Shown one piece after another: positions 1 through 10,300 of a stretch of DNA of 16,279 nt. Below the pieces are notes generated by a model. It worked only from the letters and a program-made list of their open reading frames with translations, was not told the origin of the DNA and ran no database searches. The stretch's first letter is position 1. Each line of letters opens with the position of its first letter. The stretch comes from Bacteroidia bacterium (GTDB taxonomy: Bacteria > Bacteroidota > Bacteroidia > Bacteroidales > Azobacteroidaceae). The position numbers and the translations under genes were made by a program. The stretch lies in the NCBI GenBank assembly GCA_025996895.1, contig BNTW01000059.1, forward strand, positions 1-16,279, read 5' to 3'.

Positions 1-158
1 TGTTAAACCGCCAGGTGAGTAATGTGTGTGTGTAGCATATTATTTTGCATTTTTTAAAATAATTTGATATGTTTTACAACATAAACCACACTTTTTTTAA
101 GAATTGTTCGCATCACAAATTGTTACGGAAAAAGAATATAGCAAAGAACGTGCCAAAA
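1..158. repeat. Long inverted repeat, left copy (3' of GH30 gene)
   Basis: Bases 1-127 match the reverse complement of 10720-10846 at 121 of 127 positions with no gaps (differences at 35, 66, 67, 85, 86 and 122). Weaker similarity continues to about 158, including a shared block GCAAAG-two variable bases-GTGCCAAA at 141-158. Read in the sense of the GH30 gene, the copy starts directly after the stop codon, passes through two small AT-rich hairpins (stems at 68-83 and 39-63) and a short TG/CA run, and ends at GGCGGTTTAACA. The copy touches the window edge, so its outer boundary is unknown. It encodes no ORF and has no transposase. It could be a dispersed non-coding repeat, a MITE-like relic or a 3'-UTR element. 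Confidence 0.9.
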
Positions 159-1577
159 TCAAATACGGATGGTGTTGAATGAATTTGCTTTTAAATTGGC
201 TTGAATAATTTTGCTTCCTATCTTGATTTTCAGCGGTTTGTCGCTGCCGGTGAGATTGCTTACTACAACAATTACACTACCGTTGGTGTTTTTGAACGCC
301 AGCAAATTGTCATAACCGAAGGTTTGCAAGCGGACAGCACCGGGCAGAACATAGTGGCTGAAATGTTTCATCAAATAAAACTCAAACGTATATTCGTAGG
401 TTTTTGTTTGCGGATTCACCACCACCAGCGAGTTTTGCGCCCAGCCCCACCGGCTAATCCCGCCTTTTTCGAGGGCAATGTTCCAATAATCATATACGTT
501 GCAACCGTTGGAGAGATAATGCAACATCAACTCCCACGAATGCACCGCCCCTTTCCAGTCGTTCCGGCCGTCGCCGCATTCCTGCTCGGTCTGATACAAG
601 CGCAGGTAAGGATAGCCGGTGTAGATTTTCGGTAACGCGCCTTTGCCCGCCCATTGAAAGCCGGCGTTGGTTATGTATTTTTTAGCCAGCGAATCGTTCA
701 ACATCGCTTCCAAAGCCCTTGCATCGGGACGTTCGACCGTTCCCAGCATGATGGAAACGTTTCGGCGTGCCATTTCGGGGCCTAAAAACCGGCCAACAAA
801 CCGGGTCAATCCGGCAATCGTCCAGGTACAGCTGGGAAAATTCTGACACGAATTGAACTCGTTTTGCGGAGCCACGCAGTAAATCCGAATGCCTCGATCG
901 GCATAAGCATCGATAAATTTCCCGAAATAGCGGGCGTAGGCTTCCATGTATTTGTCTTCCTGAACAAACATATTTGTGCCTTCCAAATCCGTATTCGGAT
1001 TGCCTTTCAGGTCATTTACTTTCGGGTCAGGACGGCAGGCATAATGCTTGTTATATTTCATCCAGGTGGGCGGCGACCACGGCGAAGCCCAAATCTTCAA
1101 ATTCGGATTCAATTGTTTAGCACCTTGAATAAAGGGGATCAACGTTTTTTCGTCGTTATCAATATTGAAATCTTTCAACGCGAAATCACCTTTTGTTTCG
1201 TCATACGAATACCAGTTTAAGGAAAAATCATTGGCACCGACCGGCATTCGCGCAATATTGAAGTTTAAGCCTTTTCCCGGTTGAAACAGTTCCGCCAAAA
1301 TCGTATTCCGGTCTTTTTTAGACAAGAGGGAAAGTGCTTTCCAGCCCAATTCGTTGAAACACGCGCCAAAACCGTCTATTTCCTGCAAGGATTGTTCGGG
1401 ACAAATTTCAACATCATACAGGCTGTCGCTTTTGTCCGTTACAAATAAATCCTGATGAGCCTTCCAAGTTTCGGCTTCCGTCGTAGAAATCCATTCGACC
1501 AATATTCCCCTTTGTTCGCAGGACGTCCAAATAACAATGAATGAAAATAAAAATGATAAAGCAAATATTCGTTTCAT
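159..1577 (-). CDS. GH30-family glycoside hydrolase, probable lipoprotein
   Basis: A 472-residue enzyme resembling the glucosylceramidase / beta-1,6-glucanase clan of family GH30, retaining hydrolases that cleave beta-linked glycans. The family reading rests on an N-terminal IDGFGACFNE block (67-76), RMPVGANDFS (110-119), ASPWSPPTWMK (164-174), and the two catalytic glutamates expected for GH30: acid/base in APQNE (E240) and nucleophile in YQTEQECGDG (E331), 91 residues apart. A beta-sandwich tail follows from about 410. The N-terminus is hydrophobic and ends in WTSC, so C20 is a plausible lipidation site; -3 is W rather than the usual L, so plain secretion is possible. It starts 6 bases after the macroglobulin stop codon and is almost certainly cotranscribed with it. 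Its stop abuts the long inverted repeat. The exact substrate and GH30 subfamily cannot be read from sequence alone. Confidence 0.9.
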   Translation of the reverse strand: MKRIFALSFLFSFIVIWTSCEQRGILVEWISTTEAETWKAHQDLFVTDKSDSLYDVEICPEQSLQEIDGFGACFNELGWKALSLLSKKDRNTILAELFQPGKGLNFNIARMPVGANDFSLNWYSYDETKGDFALKDFNIDNDEKTLIPFIQGAKQLNPNLKIWASPWSPPTWMKYNKHYACRPDPKVNDLKGNPNTDLEGTNMFVQEDKYMEAYARYFGKFIDAYADRGIRIYCVAPQNEFNSCQNFPSCTWTIAGLTRFVGRFLGPEMARRNVSIMLGTVERPDARALEAMLNDSLAKKYITNAGFQWAGKGALPKIYTGYPYLRLYQTEQECGDGRNDWKGAVHSWELMLHYLSNGCNVYDYWNIALEKGGISRWGWAQNSLVVVNPQTKTYEYTFEFYLMKHFSHYVLPGAVRLQTFGYDNLLAFKNTNGSVIVVVSNLTGSDKPLKIKIGSKIIQANLKANSFNTIRI

Positions 1578-1583
1578 AAAACA

Positions 1584-4500
1584 TTAATTATCAGTGGATT
1601 GAACAATGATTTTTCCGCCCGCCGTGTGCGATACATATTCCGGTGCATACATGCATTGAATGGTCGTAATTCCGTTGGAATATTCGCCCGCATGAGTAGC
1701 ATACAGTTGATATTCAAACACATACGTTCCTTTCGGCAATACGGAAAAATAAAAATTAGTAGAGGCGTCTTTGGAAGAACGGTAATAAACCAATCCCTGT
1801 TTCCATTCGACGCCCGAAAGCTGTTCGACAGGCTCTAACGCGGAAGCCCGCATATCTTTCAAGAGTACATATTCCAAGTCGCGGTCGGTGCGGACAGTCA
1901 GGCGCACTGTCAGTTTGTCGCCGATTTTCAACGGGTTAGCTTCCGTTACCGGCACGAGCGTTTTGCCCGACGGCGTGATTTTTTCAACAAACAATTTCTT
2001 TTCTACATTGAGTTCTGTTTTGGAAGCGGTGATTTTATCCAACTCCTCAAAATACTGCCAATAGAGTGCGCCCCAAGTCGGGCCGGCGTCTGCTTTGGAA
2101 ACACTGACCGTGTGCATTTCCTGCGTGATTTCCTGCGCGTTCCACACTTGCTTGAAATAGCCTGTACCGGCTTCTCCCTGTTGTGTGTTGAGGGTTTGAT
2201 TGCCCACGCGGATTTGCACATCGCCCGTGCTTTCCAACAACGGTGTGGCCGCTTTCAGTAATACGGCTATCGCATTGACGGTCGCCGGGACATTTTCCCA
2301 GCGTTGGGTCTGCTTCTGTTTCAACAGCCACAGACGCATCTCGTTCATTTCGTGCGGGGTTGCGCCCACTTCGTCGAAGGCTTGCATAATAAACGTATGC
2401 ACGCAAGTCGCGCTCTGTGTGATAAAGCAATTCGTGGCATTATTCGCCCAAAACATGCCGAAACCGGGCTTGCGTGTGGCATGTTCGCGCAACGATTTGA
2501 TAATCGCCTGTGCGGTTTTCGTATTTCCGTCGCGTTGCAAAATCATGGCCGTAATGGCTCTGTCGTACAATGTATTCGTTTTTGTCCAATATTGATTGGC
2601 CAAACCGGTATAAAATTGAACAATTTCGGTGTTTTCACCCAACGGAACATCTTTATAGAACGAACGAGCCAGCAAATATTCTAATTCGTAGGTAGAAATC
2701 GATTGTTTTTCCTTCCACTTCGGATTGTCCTTTTTCAGTTCTTCAAAATGCTTTTTAAATGCACGGTCGATAAAGTCAATGGCGCGAAGCTGATTGTCTT
2801 CCAGCGGGTTTTTATCGGTAATCGCTCTATAATGAGCGAGTTCACCCATTCCGTACAACACCCATTGCGTAATCGAAACACTGCCGGTCATGCCTTTAAA
2901 CCACAAGAAACCGCCGTCTTCGGCTTGCAAGTTACGCAATTTTTCAACAGCCTGCTCATTCAGGCGTTGCGTATGGTTGAAGTTGAACAAGAGCGACAAA
3001 CGCTGTTTTTGTTCCGTTTCGTTTTTCGCGTCCAGCACCCAAGGCGTTTCTTCCAGCAAAGCGGCTTTCAATTCCTGATTTTTTTCCAGATTGGATAATA
3101 ACGTTTCCTTTGTTCCGCCCTGTTTTGTCCAAATGTCGATAATCTGCTTGATTTTCGGCGTACTGTTGGCAACGTGTGCCGCTAATGTATTGGAATAATA
3201 GGCTGCAAACCAATCAATTACGTTGTCGTTTTGCGGTGCGGTGATCGTGGGCAACGCCTGAATGGCATACCACGCCGGATTGCTCGCAAATTCCAGCGTC
3301 AGGCGGTAGTTTTTCAACGTGGTCGAAGCCTTTTTGTCGAACGTGAATGTCCGCGTTTGTCCCTGCAAAACATTCAACGGCAGACTTTCCGTCACCAGCA
3401 TGCGGTTGGGCAACACCGAAAGTAAATGTTGTTCGCCGTCACTGAAATCGCCGGCTTGCGCCACAATTTTCAACGCGGTCAAATCCATTCCGGCGGGAAT
3501 ATCGAACGTCCAGCGGACGGAAACGGTTTTTCCGGCTTCCATACTGAAGGGTTGCGAAGCCTGTACAATCGTGATATTCGATTGATTAGTATTCGGATCA
3601 AAACTTTCGAGACTGACCGTTCCGGTGAGCGGTTTGTCCGAAAGGTTGGAAATATCCGAAACAATCGTCGTGCGGTCGCCTTCGCGCAAGAAGCGAGGCA
3701 AATTCGGGCTGACCATCAGCGGTTTTTGACTGACGGCTTGCCGGAGGATTTGTCCGTATTTCAAATCGGCCGTGTGTGCCAATCCCATGAAATTCCACGT
3801 CGTGTTGCTTTCGGGAACAGTAAAGGAAATCAGCGTTTCTCCCGCTTCGTTGGTTTTCAACTGCGGATAGAAAAAGGCGGTTTCACTGAAATTCTGACGG
3901 ATTTGCACCGGCGGAGTTTCTACATGGGCAAAAATTTCCGTTGATTTTTCTTCCTGAATAATGACTTTTTGATCCTGTAAATCAGCTATATCAACGGATT
4001 CATTCTCCATTTGTTGCACCGCCCCTGGGTAATCCATCGATTTCATCATTTGACCGGATCTGAATAAATTATTTCTCACATAAAATCCAAACCAATTAAA
4101 TTGGTCGTATCTAAAATCCGGAACATTTACTGTTTTTTCCTCTGTGGAAAAATATATATTATTTCGGGAAGTCTGAAATTCAACACCTAACTGACTGTAA
4201 GGCACAGCCACACCTAATTGTCTGACCGGCCGGAAATTCCACGAATGAGCGCGGAGTTTATCCAACGAAGCGTCGTACATACTTGTCAGAAATTCGGCGT
4301 TAACCGGCTGATTATTAGCATCTTTAATTGAAAAAGTCCATTCTTCTTTTTGTCCGGGCAACAAACGGTCGCGGAAAACTTTCGTTTCGATTTTCAAATT
4401 TTTATTTTCCTGTTTCTTATGGATCGTAACGCTTTTTTCATATACTTTTCCGTCTTTCACAAACATAAAATGTACGCCGATTCCGTCTCCGTAATCTTCC

Positions 4501-7268
4501 AAATAGGGAATTTCAAGTTTTTTATTTTCATTATTCAATACAAAGCGCGAAGCACTTATTTTTTTTCTTCCCTGGAAAAATTCGTATAAAACATACACGT
4601 CTTTGGCCGACGAGCCGTAAATGATTTCGGCTTTTTCGCCGACCGCGCAAGTAAGTTTCGGCGTGAGAATCCAATCATACACCGTAACCGGCGGACGCTT
4701 GTCTTTTTCGGAAGCTGGCGTGAAATCCTGCTGGTTTTCAACTTCTCTGTCCTGTTGGTCTTTCGCTTTAACGATTATCCGGTATCGGCCGGAAGCCAAA
4801 TTTTGCCATTTAGTCAAATCCAATGCTTTGCCGGCTTCAAAACTGCCCGAATAAACGGATTTGTCTATCAGCCAGTTATCCGCTTCGACATCGAATTGTG
4901 TTTTGTCTTTGGGTTTTAATACAAACAGTTCATACGTTCCGCTTGCGGGTATAGCTTTTCCGTTCAAATTAGCGGCGTTGATTTGAACGGCCGGTAATTT
5001 TTCTTTGGTAACAATATCATCTAATCCACTGAAAGTTAAGAACATTGATTTATCTCCGACAGAAATGGAATAGAGCGAATTTTGTGTTTCTCCTTTGCTG
5101 TCGGTCAATTCGGCTTCAATCGTGTAGTTATAATAAACGCTGTTATTATCGGTGTCTTGAAACGTTTTTTCGGCTCGAAAACCAATCGAAAAACTGCCGT
5201 CTGCTTGCGTTTGCACCGTTCCTTCGGCAATTTGTTCAGGATTATGGTAGCGTCCGCGATACAGCCAATGCGGTTGGCGGGTAATACGGTAACGCACGTC
5301 TATTTCTTGTAGATTGACGCCGGAAAACGTTATCGCATTTCCTTTCACCGTAATGCTGTCACCGAAACGATAGGTTTCTTCATTCGGCAAAAATTGAATG
5401 TCGAACGTAGGCCGCTTATATTCTTCCACTTGCACATAAGCCGTTCCGTTGCCGTCGTCCGAGCGCAGGGTGAAAGTCCCGGAAAGCCGTCCCTGCGGAA
5501 TAACAAACTCGCCCTGAATAGAGCCAAATTCATTGGTGGTGAAAGATTTCGCAGCAATTTCCTGATAATTGGCGTCGCGCAACGTAACAGTATAGGTTTT
5601 GTTCGGAATGACTTCTTGTTTTTTAGCCCCTAATTGATAGGCAATCCCTTTAAAATAGAGGGTTTGTCCGGGACGATACAAAGCTCTGTCTGTCAAAAGA
5701 GCCATTTGAAAAAGACCTTCGCCTGAAGCGTTGTTGCTGTTGCCTGGAATATACTGCATGGGTGAAACAGGCAACGTGGTATCGTCTCCATACGATGCAT
5801 TATATACCTGAATGGAGGCATTGCTTTCCAGCACAGCCAATCCGAGCGCATTGGTCGGCAAGGATTTTTTCAGAAGTAATTGGCCGGATTTCTCTTGTTT
5901 TTGATAAAAATTAAGTTTGGCACCTTCAATGGGTTTGCCGCTGAGCTTATCGACCACTAAAAACTCCCATTGTCCGTTGATAATGCGCGAAATGGTTGCT
6001 AAACGGCTTACCGAAAATGCAATGTTTGTCGTATCTTGCTGTGTAGAGCCGGTATAAGCGATATATTCGTAACTGCCCACTTCTTTCATCGGAATTTTCA
6101 CGATTGTATCGGAAGATAAAAACGGAAAGGAATTGATTAATTTTATTTCCCGTTTTTCTACTAATTTTCCATTCTTTTTGTAGATTTCAACCGTCAATTT
6201 CGGGACATTTTGGTGATTTATTTTCAATTCCAACTCTTTACCCGGATAAACCGTATTTTCGGAAGCTATATTTACATGGCTTTCGATAGTTTGCGCTAAC
6301 AAATTCTGCAACAATCCGATACGTTCGTAATTCGGATATTGCTTAATACCGGAAGTACAAATTTCGTAGGCTCTTTTCTGCCTTTCCGAAAACACAGTTG
6401 CCTCATTGTCAAAGTGAAGATAATAAATCGCTTTTTTATAAATAATTTCCACACAAAAATCTTTTGAACGATATTGTTCTTCCAACCGGTTGAGTGCGTC
6501 GATATACGATTTATCGGTGTCTTGCCTGGAATTGCGTCTGACAAATTCCAAACGGTCTAATTCGGTAATCACATACGCCTGCTCGTTGTTCGTTTTCTTC
6601 TGAAAATCAGTTAATTGTCTGTATAAATCCAAAATTGGCCGGTAAAAATTTTGCTGCTGATAATCATTGTTTTGGCTTAAAATATCGATTCCGCGATAAG
6701 CCAAAAAATCAAACAAAGTAGGTCGAAGCGTACGCGAAGCACTACCTTCCAACAATATCTCTTTGTAGTCCAATACGTTAGTAGCCTGTAATTTGTCGGC
6801 AGGAGTTAGCGATTGACGCACCAAATCAGCTATTTTATCCAAAAAAAGATTGCTTGTCCATTCGCGTATATCTTCCGGAACATAGCCCACCACAGGCGTC
6901 CGCCGGTTAATCTTATAACTGTCTGCTTGATAATATTTTGCATACAATTCGGCCGTTAGAGAAGACAAAACCGCTTTTTCCACCGGACGAGTGCCGGCGT
7001 CCGCTTGCTGTTCGATTTCCCGGATGCGATCGGGCAGTTGGTCGCTATTTATCGCTGTTTCGCATTTCAACTGATAAATCAACGCCTTAATCATTTCGGA
7101 ACTGTTACTTTTTTGCACTGCGTCTTGATAAATTTGATTGACGACTTCTAACGCCGACTGCGGAAGCGATTGCTTTTCAAAAGCCTCTACCTCAGCCCAT
7201 TTCGGATTTTGCGCATAAATCGAACTCATAAACAGACTTATTATTAAAGTAAAAAAAAACGCTCTCAT
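1584..7268 (-). CDS. Large secreted alpha-2-macroglobulin family protein, thioester motif absent
   Basis: An 1894-residue protein with a signal peptide (cleavage likely after A19, before Q20). Residues 20-330 are helix-rich, as in other large Bacteroidota macroglobulins. The MG-type beta domains include TDRALYRPGQT (526-536), a classic MG2 signature. A linker at about 1035-1120 could serve as the bait region. The A2M domain follows with RQNFSETAFFYP (to 1135) and PESNTTW. An alpha/alpha toroid (TED-like, about 1340-1680) includes EDGGFLWFKG (from 1450), and a C-terminal receptor-like beta domain ends the chain. Macroglobulins of this kind are thought to trap or inhibit proteases in the periplasm or at the surface. 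Where thioester-bearing relatives have a CxEQ motif, this protein reads APQNDNVIDWF (1344-1354), so covalent capture is not expected. It is the first gene of a leftward operon with GH30. A weak -7-like TATCTTCG lies upstream on its strand (7303-7296). Family confidence is high; its target is unknown. Confidence 0.92.
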   Translation of the reverse strand: MRAFFFTLIISLFMSSIYAQNPKWAEVEAFEKQSLPQSALEVVNQIYQDAVQKSNSSEMIKALIYQLKCETAINSDQLPDRIREIEQQADAGTRPVEKAVLSSLTAELYAKYYQADSYKINRRTPVVGYVPEDIREWTSNLFLDKIADLVRQSLTPADKLQATNVLDYKEILLEGSASRTLRPTLFDFLAYRGIDILSQNNDYQQQNFYRPILDLYRQLTDFQKKTNNEQAYVITELDRLEFVRRNSRQDTDKSYIDALNRLEEQYRSKDFCVEIIYKKAIYYLHFDNEATVFSERQKRAYEICTSGIKQYPNYERIGLLQNLLAQTIESHVNIASENTVYPGKELELKINHQNVPKLTVEIYKKNGKLVEKREIKLINSFPFLSSDTIVKIPMKEVGSYEYIAYTGSTQQDTTNIAFSVSRLATISRIINGQWEFLVVDKLSGKPIEGAKLNFYQKQEKSGQLLLKKSLPTNALGLAVLESNASIQVYNASYGDDTTLPVSPMQYIPGNSNNASGEGLFQMALLTDRALYRPGQTLYFKGIAYQLGAKKQEVIPNKTYTVTLRDANYQEIAAKSFTTNEFGSIQGEFVIPQGRLSGTFTLRSDDGNGTAYVQVEEYKRPTFDIQFLPNEETYRFGDSITVKGNAITFSGVNLQEIDVRYRITRQPHWLYRGRYHNPEQIAEGTVQTQADGSFSIGFRAEKTFQDTDNNSVYYNYTIEAELTDSKGETQNSLYSISVGDKSMFLTFSGLDDIVTKEKLPAVQINAANLNGKAIPASGTYELFVLKPKDKTQFDVEADNWLIDKSVYSGSFEAGKALDLTKWQNLASGRYRIIVKAKDQQDREVENQQDFTPASEKDKRPPVTVYDWILTPKLTCAVGEKAEIIYGSSAKDVYVLYEFFQGRKKISASRFVLNNENKKLEIPYLEDYGDGIGVHFMFVKDGKVYEKSVTIHKKQENKNLKIETKVFRDRLLPGQKEEWTFSIKDANNQPVNAEFLTSMYDASLDKLRAHSWNFRPVRQLGVAVPYSQLGVEFQTSRNNIYFSTEEKTVNVPDFRYDQFNWFGFYVRNNLFRSGQMMKSMDYPGAVQQMENESVDIADLQDQKVIIQEEKSTEIFAHVETPPVQIRQNFSETAFFYPQLKTNEAGETLISFTVPESNTTWNFMGLAHTADLKYGQILRQAVSQKPLMVSPNLPRFLREGDRTTIVSDISNLSDKPLTGTVSLESFDPNTNQSNITIVQASQPFSMEAGKTVSVRWTFDIPAGMDLTALKIVAQAGDFSDGEQHLLSVLPNRMLVTESLPLNVLQGQTRTFTFDKKASTTLKNYRLTLEFASNPAWYAIQALPTITAPQNDNVIDWFAAYYSNTLAAHVANSTPKIKQIIDIWTKQGGTKETLLSNLEKNQELKAALLEETPWVLDAKNETEQKQRLSLLFNFNHTQRLNEQAVEKLRNLQAEDGGFLWFKGMTGSVSITQWVLYGMGELAHYRAITDKNPLEDNQLRAIDFIDRAFKKHFEELKKDNPKWKEKQSISTYELEYLLARSFYKDVPLGENTEIVQFYTGLANQYWTKTNTLYDRAITAMILQRDGNTKTAQAIIKSLREHATRKPGFGMFWANNATNCFITQSATCVHTFIMQAFDEVGATPHEMNEMRLWLLKQKQTQRWENVPATVNAIAVLLKAATPLLESTGDVQIRVGNQTLNTQQGEAGTGYFKQVWNAQEITQEMHTVSVSKADAGPTWGALYWQYFEELDKITASKTELNVEKKLFVEKITPSGKTLVPVTEANPLKIGDKLTVRLTVRTDRDLEYVLLKDMRASALEPVEQLSGVEWKQGLVYYRSSKDASTNFYFSVLPKGTYVFEYQLYATHAGEYSNGITTIQCMYAPEYVSHTAGGKIIVQSTDN

Positions 7269-7311
7269 GTCTTATTTTTTATTAAATATTGACAGCGAAG
7301 ATAAGAATAAA

Positions 7312-7342
7312 TTGAATAATTTGGAACATCTTCTTATATTTG
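7312..7342 (+). promoter_or_regulatory. Bacteroidota-type promoter for the TldD-like gene
   Basis: TATATTTG at 7335-7342 matches the Bacteroidota -7 consensus TAnnTTTG exactly. TTG at 7312-7314 lies 20 bases upstream, the expected place for the -33 element. The predicted start of transcription near 7349 gives a leader of about 25 bases to the ATG at 7374, whose upstream context is A-rich (GAAATAAACAGATTAT) with no clear Shine-Dalgarno. The element sits in the 105-bp divergent gap between the macroglobulin and TldD-like genes. Confidence 0.6.
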
Positions 7343-7373
7343 TCGCTAATTTTATACGAAATAAACAGATTAT

Positions 7374-10300
7374 ATGAATAAACAGTATTGTATTGCATTG
7401 CTCGCCCTCGTTCTGGGAACTTTTTTGTCTTACGGCCAAGACCCCGTTTTTAATACGTTGAAAACCGAGTTAAACCGCAATTTTGAAGTGTTAAATAAAC
7501 AACCTCTGCCGGCCTATTATGCTTTTGTCCGTCTCGACGAAGTTCAATCGATTAATACGGCAGCCAATTTGGGAAAACTTCAATCGCCCGCGATTTTAAA
7601 TTCGCCTTCGGGTATTTTATCGACTTGCCTTCGGGTGGGCGATTATCGTTTGGATAACTCACACGAAATTCGTGAATCGGGTGGCTGGGGCGGATCAGGC
7701 GTCAGTGTGCATGGTGCATACGTTCCTTACGAAATAAACAACGGTGTACTGAAAACGCAAACTTGGCTGCAATTGGACGAGTTGTACAAGCAAGGCGTTC
7801 AGACCTACGAACAAGTGAAAGCCAATATGGCCGTGAAAGTGGAACAGGAAGATAAGTCGCCTGATTTTTCGCAAGAGCCTGTAGAAAATTTTTACGAACA
7901 ACCGCGCGCCTGGGCGGAACTGTCTATCCTTCCGCAAGCGTTGGAAGAAAAAGTGCGTAAATATTCGGCTGTTTTCGACGAAAATAAAGACATTCGGAAC
8001 GGTATAGCATATTTTACAGCTACGCTTTCGCGGAAAATTTTCGTGGATACCGAAGGAAGCGAAATAGCAGAAAATGCTATCAGTATTCAATTATTTTTAT
8101 CGGCCGACGCACTGGCTGACGATGGCATGTATTTACCGCTCTCCAAATCGTGGTCAGGCTTTTCGCTCGACGAATTGCCTTCGGACGAAGCCGTTTTGCA
8201 AACCGCGCGGGAAATGAGTGCGATGCTTTCGGCATTGAAAAAAGCACCGGTTGTGGAATCGTTTACCGGCCCGGCCATCCTTTCGCCGGAAGCGGCGGGC
8301 GTATTTTTCCACGAAATTTTTGGTCACCGGGTAGAAGGCGCACGGCTGAAACAGGAAAACGACGCACAGACATTCAAGAAAAAAGTGGGCGAAACCGTAT
8401 TGCCCAAACACCTGTCTGTTACGTTCGATCCGACAATTCACTATTACAATCAGACGCCGTTGGTCGGTTCGTATCATTTTGATGATGAAGGAATTAAAGG
8501 CCAACGGGTGGAAGTGGTCAATAAGGGAATTTTGCGCAATTTCTTGATGAGCCGGACACCGATTGAAGGATTTTTACATTCCAACGGACATGGACGCGCC
8601 AATATCGGCTACGCACCGGTTTCACGCCAATCCAACTTGCTGGTAGAGAGCACACAACGCTTTTCGGACGACGAATTAATCCGTCGTTTGCGGAAAGAAG
8701 CCAAAGCGCAGAATAAAGAATACGCTTATTATTTTAAAGACGTTTCGGGCGGTTTCACAAATACGAGCCGCTATTCGCCCAATGCGTTCAATGTCAATCC
8801 ATTAGTGGTTTATCGGATTTATACCGACGGCCGTCCCGACGAACTGGTGCGGGGTGTGGATTTGGTCGGCACGCCGTTAGCGATGTTTTCTCAAATTGAG
8901 GCCTGCGGAGATAAATACGCGGTTTTTAACGGCACTTGCGGGGCGGAATCCGGTGGAATTCCGGTTTCTTGCGTGGCACCGGCTCTTTTGGTGAAACAAA
9001 TCGAAACGCAGAAACGGGCAAAAAGCCAGACACAACCGCCGTTATTGCCCAAACCCGACAGCAACGAAGCCGACAGCGGTTTATCGAAAGAAGACATTAT
9101 TTTCAAAGCGGTGAAGGAAGAAGTCAACCGGGGATTAGACAACTTGAAAATGGACGGACTGCAACGGCCGTTCTTCGTGGCTTATTCCATCGGCGAAATG
9201 AATCAAATGACGGTTTCGGCAACGAACGGCAGTTTGGTGTCGTCGAGCGAAAATGTTTCGCGCTCGTCCAACGCTCGCCTGCTGATTGGTGATTATCAAT
9301 GTACGGACGAGAATTTTGTAGGAACAACCGGAAGTTCAGTGGGTTACGACGGCTCACCGACATTGGATAACGATATTAAAGGCATTCGCAATACGGTTTG
9401 GAAAGATTTGGACGCTATTTACAAAAGTGCAGCCGAAACTTACGAGCAGAAAATTGCAGCTATCAAGCAATTGAATATTCCCGCCAAAGAGTTGGAATTG
9501 CCCGATTGGGACAAAACCGAACCTGTCCGGTTGAGGGATTTGCCTCGTCCGGCGTTGAATAAAAACCGTTCGTTCTACGAAAATTATGCGCAGACCGTCT
9601 CGAGTGTTTTCAGCAATTATCCCGATATTTTACAATCCAATGTTACGGTGCAATTAATCGACGCGACCATTTATTTCTATAATACCGAAGGAACGCAATT
9701 TGCTTATCCGCTGGCATTTATGTATGTAGGGGCAAATGTGTCGGCGAAAACGAAAGAGGGAGAAGACCTGGGCAACGGCTTTGACCAGGTGTATGCTTCG
9801 TCCGACGAACTGCCTTCGGCCGAAAAAATGCAGGAAGAATGTAACCGGTTGGCACAAAAGCTGATAGAAGAAATTCAAGCCCCCAAAATGGTTGAATCTT
9901 ATTCGGGGCCGGTGTTATTCGAGGGGTTGGCCGTTCCGACTACGTTCTACACTAATTTCTTTGTCGGTGACGACCAGGTATTGATTGCCGAACGCAAACC
10001 GCTCACTACCAGCGGCTTTTCATACGGAGGCAACGGTTTGGAAGAAATGATGAACAAACGCATCACTGCCCGTGAAATCACGATAGAAGATTGGACAGGA
10101 ACGAAAGAATACAAAGGAGTCAAACTGCTGGGCTACGCGCCGATAGACGGACAGGGCGTCGTCCCACCCGAAAAACTGACATTGGTCGAAAACGGCGTGC
10201 TGAAAACCCTGTTGAACGACCGCGTACCGACGCCCAAAGTTCCGCATTCCAACGGACACGCCTTGATTAATGCCGGCTTGACAAGCAACGTGAATACAGG

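Noticed and set aside
1..158. Integron attC site, because the repeat end GTTTAAC fits RYYYAAC
   Set aside because: No integrase, no matching second core pair in the expected spacing, and the genes do not form a same-direction cassette array.
3598..3944. Several medium ORFs antisense or out of frame within the macroglobulin gene
   Set aside because: The 1894-codon frame is continuous and domain-rich throughout, so these are shadows.
7296..7303. Promoter for the macroglobulin operon on the - strand (TATCTTCG)
   Set aside because: The -7-like box matches 7 of 8 positions, but no TTTG/TTG lies 19-21 bases upstream on that strand, so it is not called as a feature.
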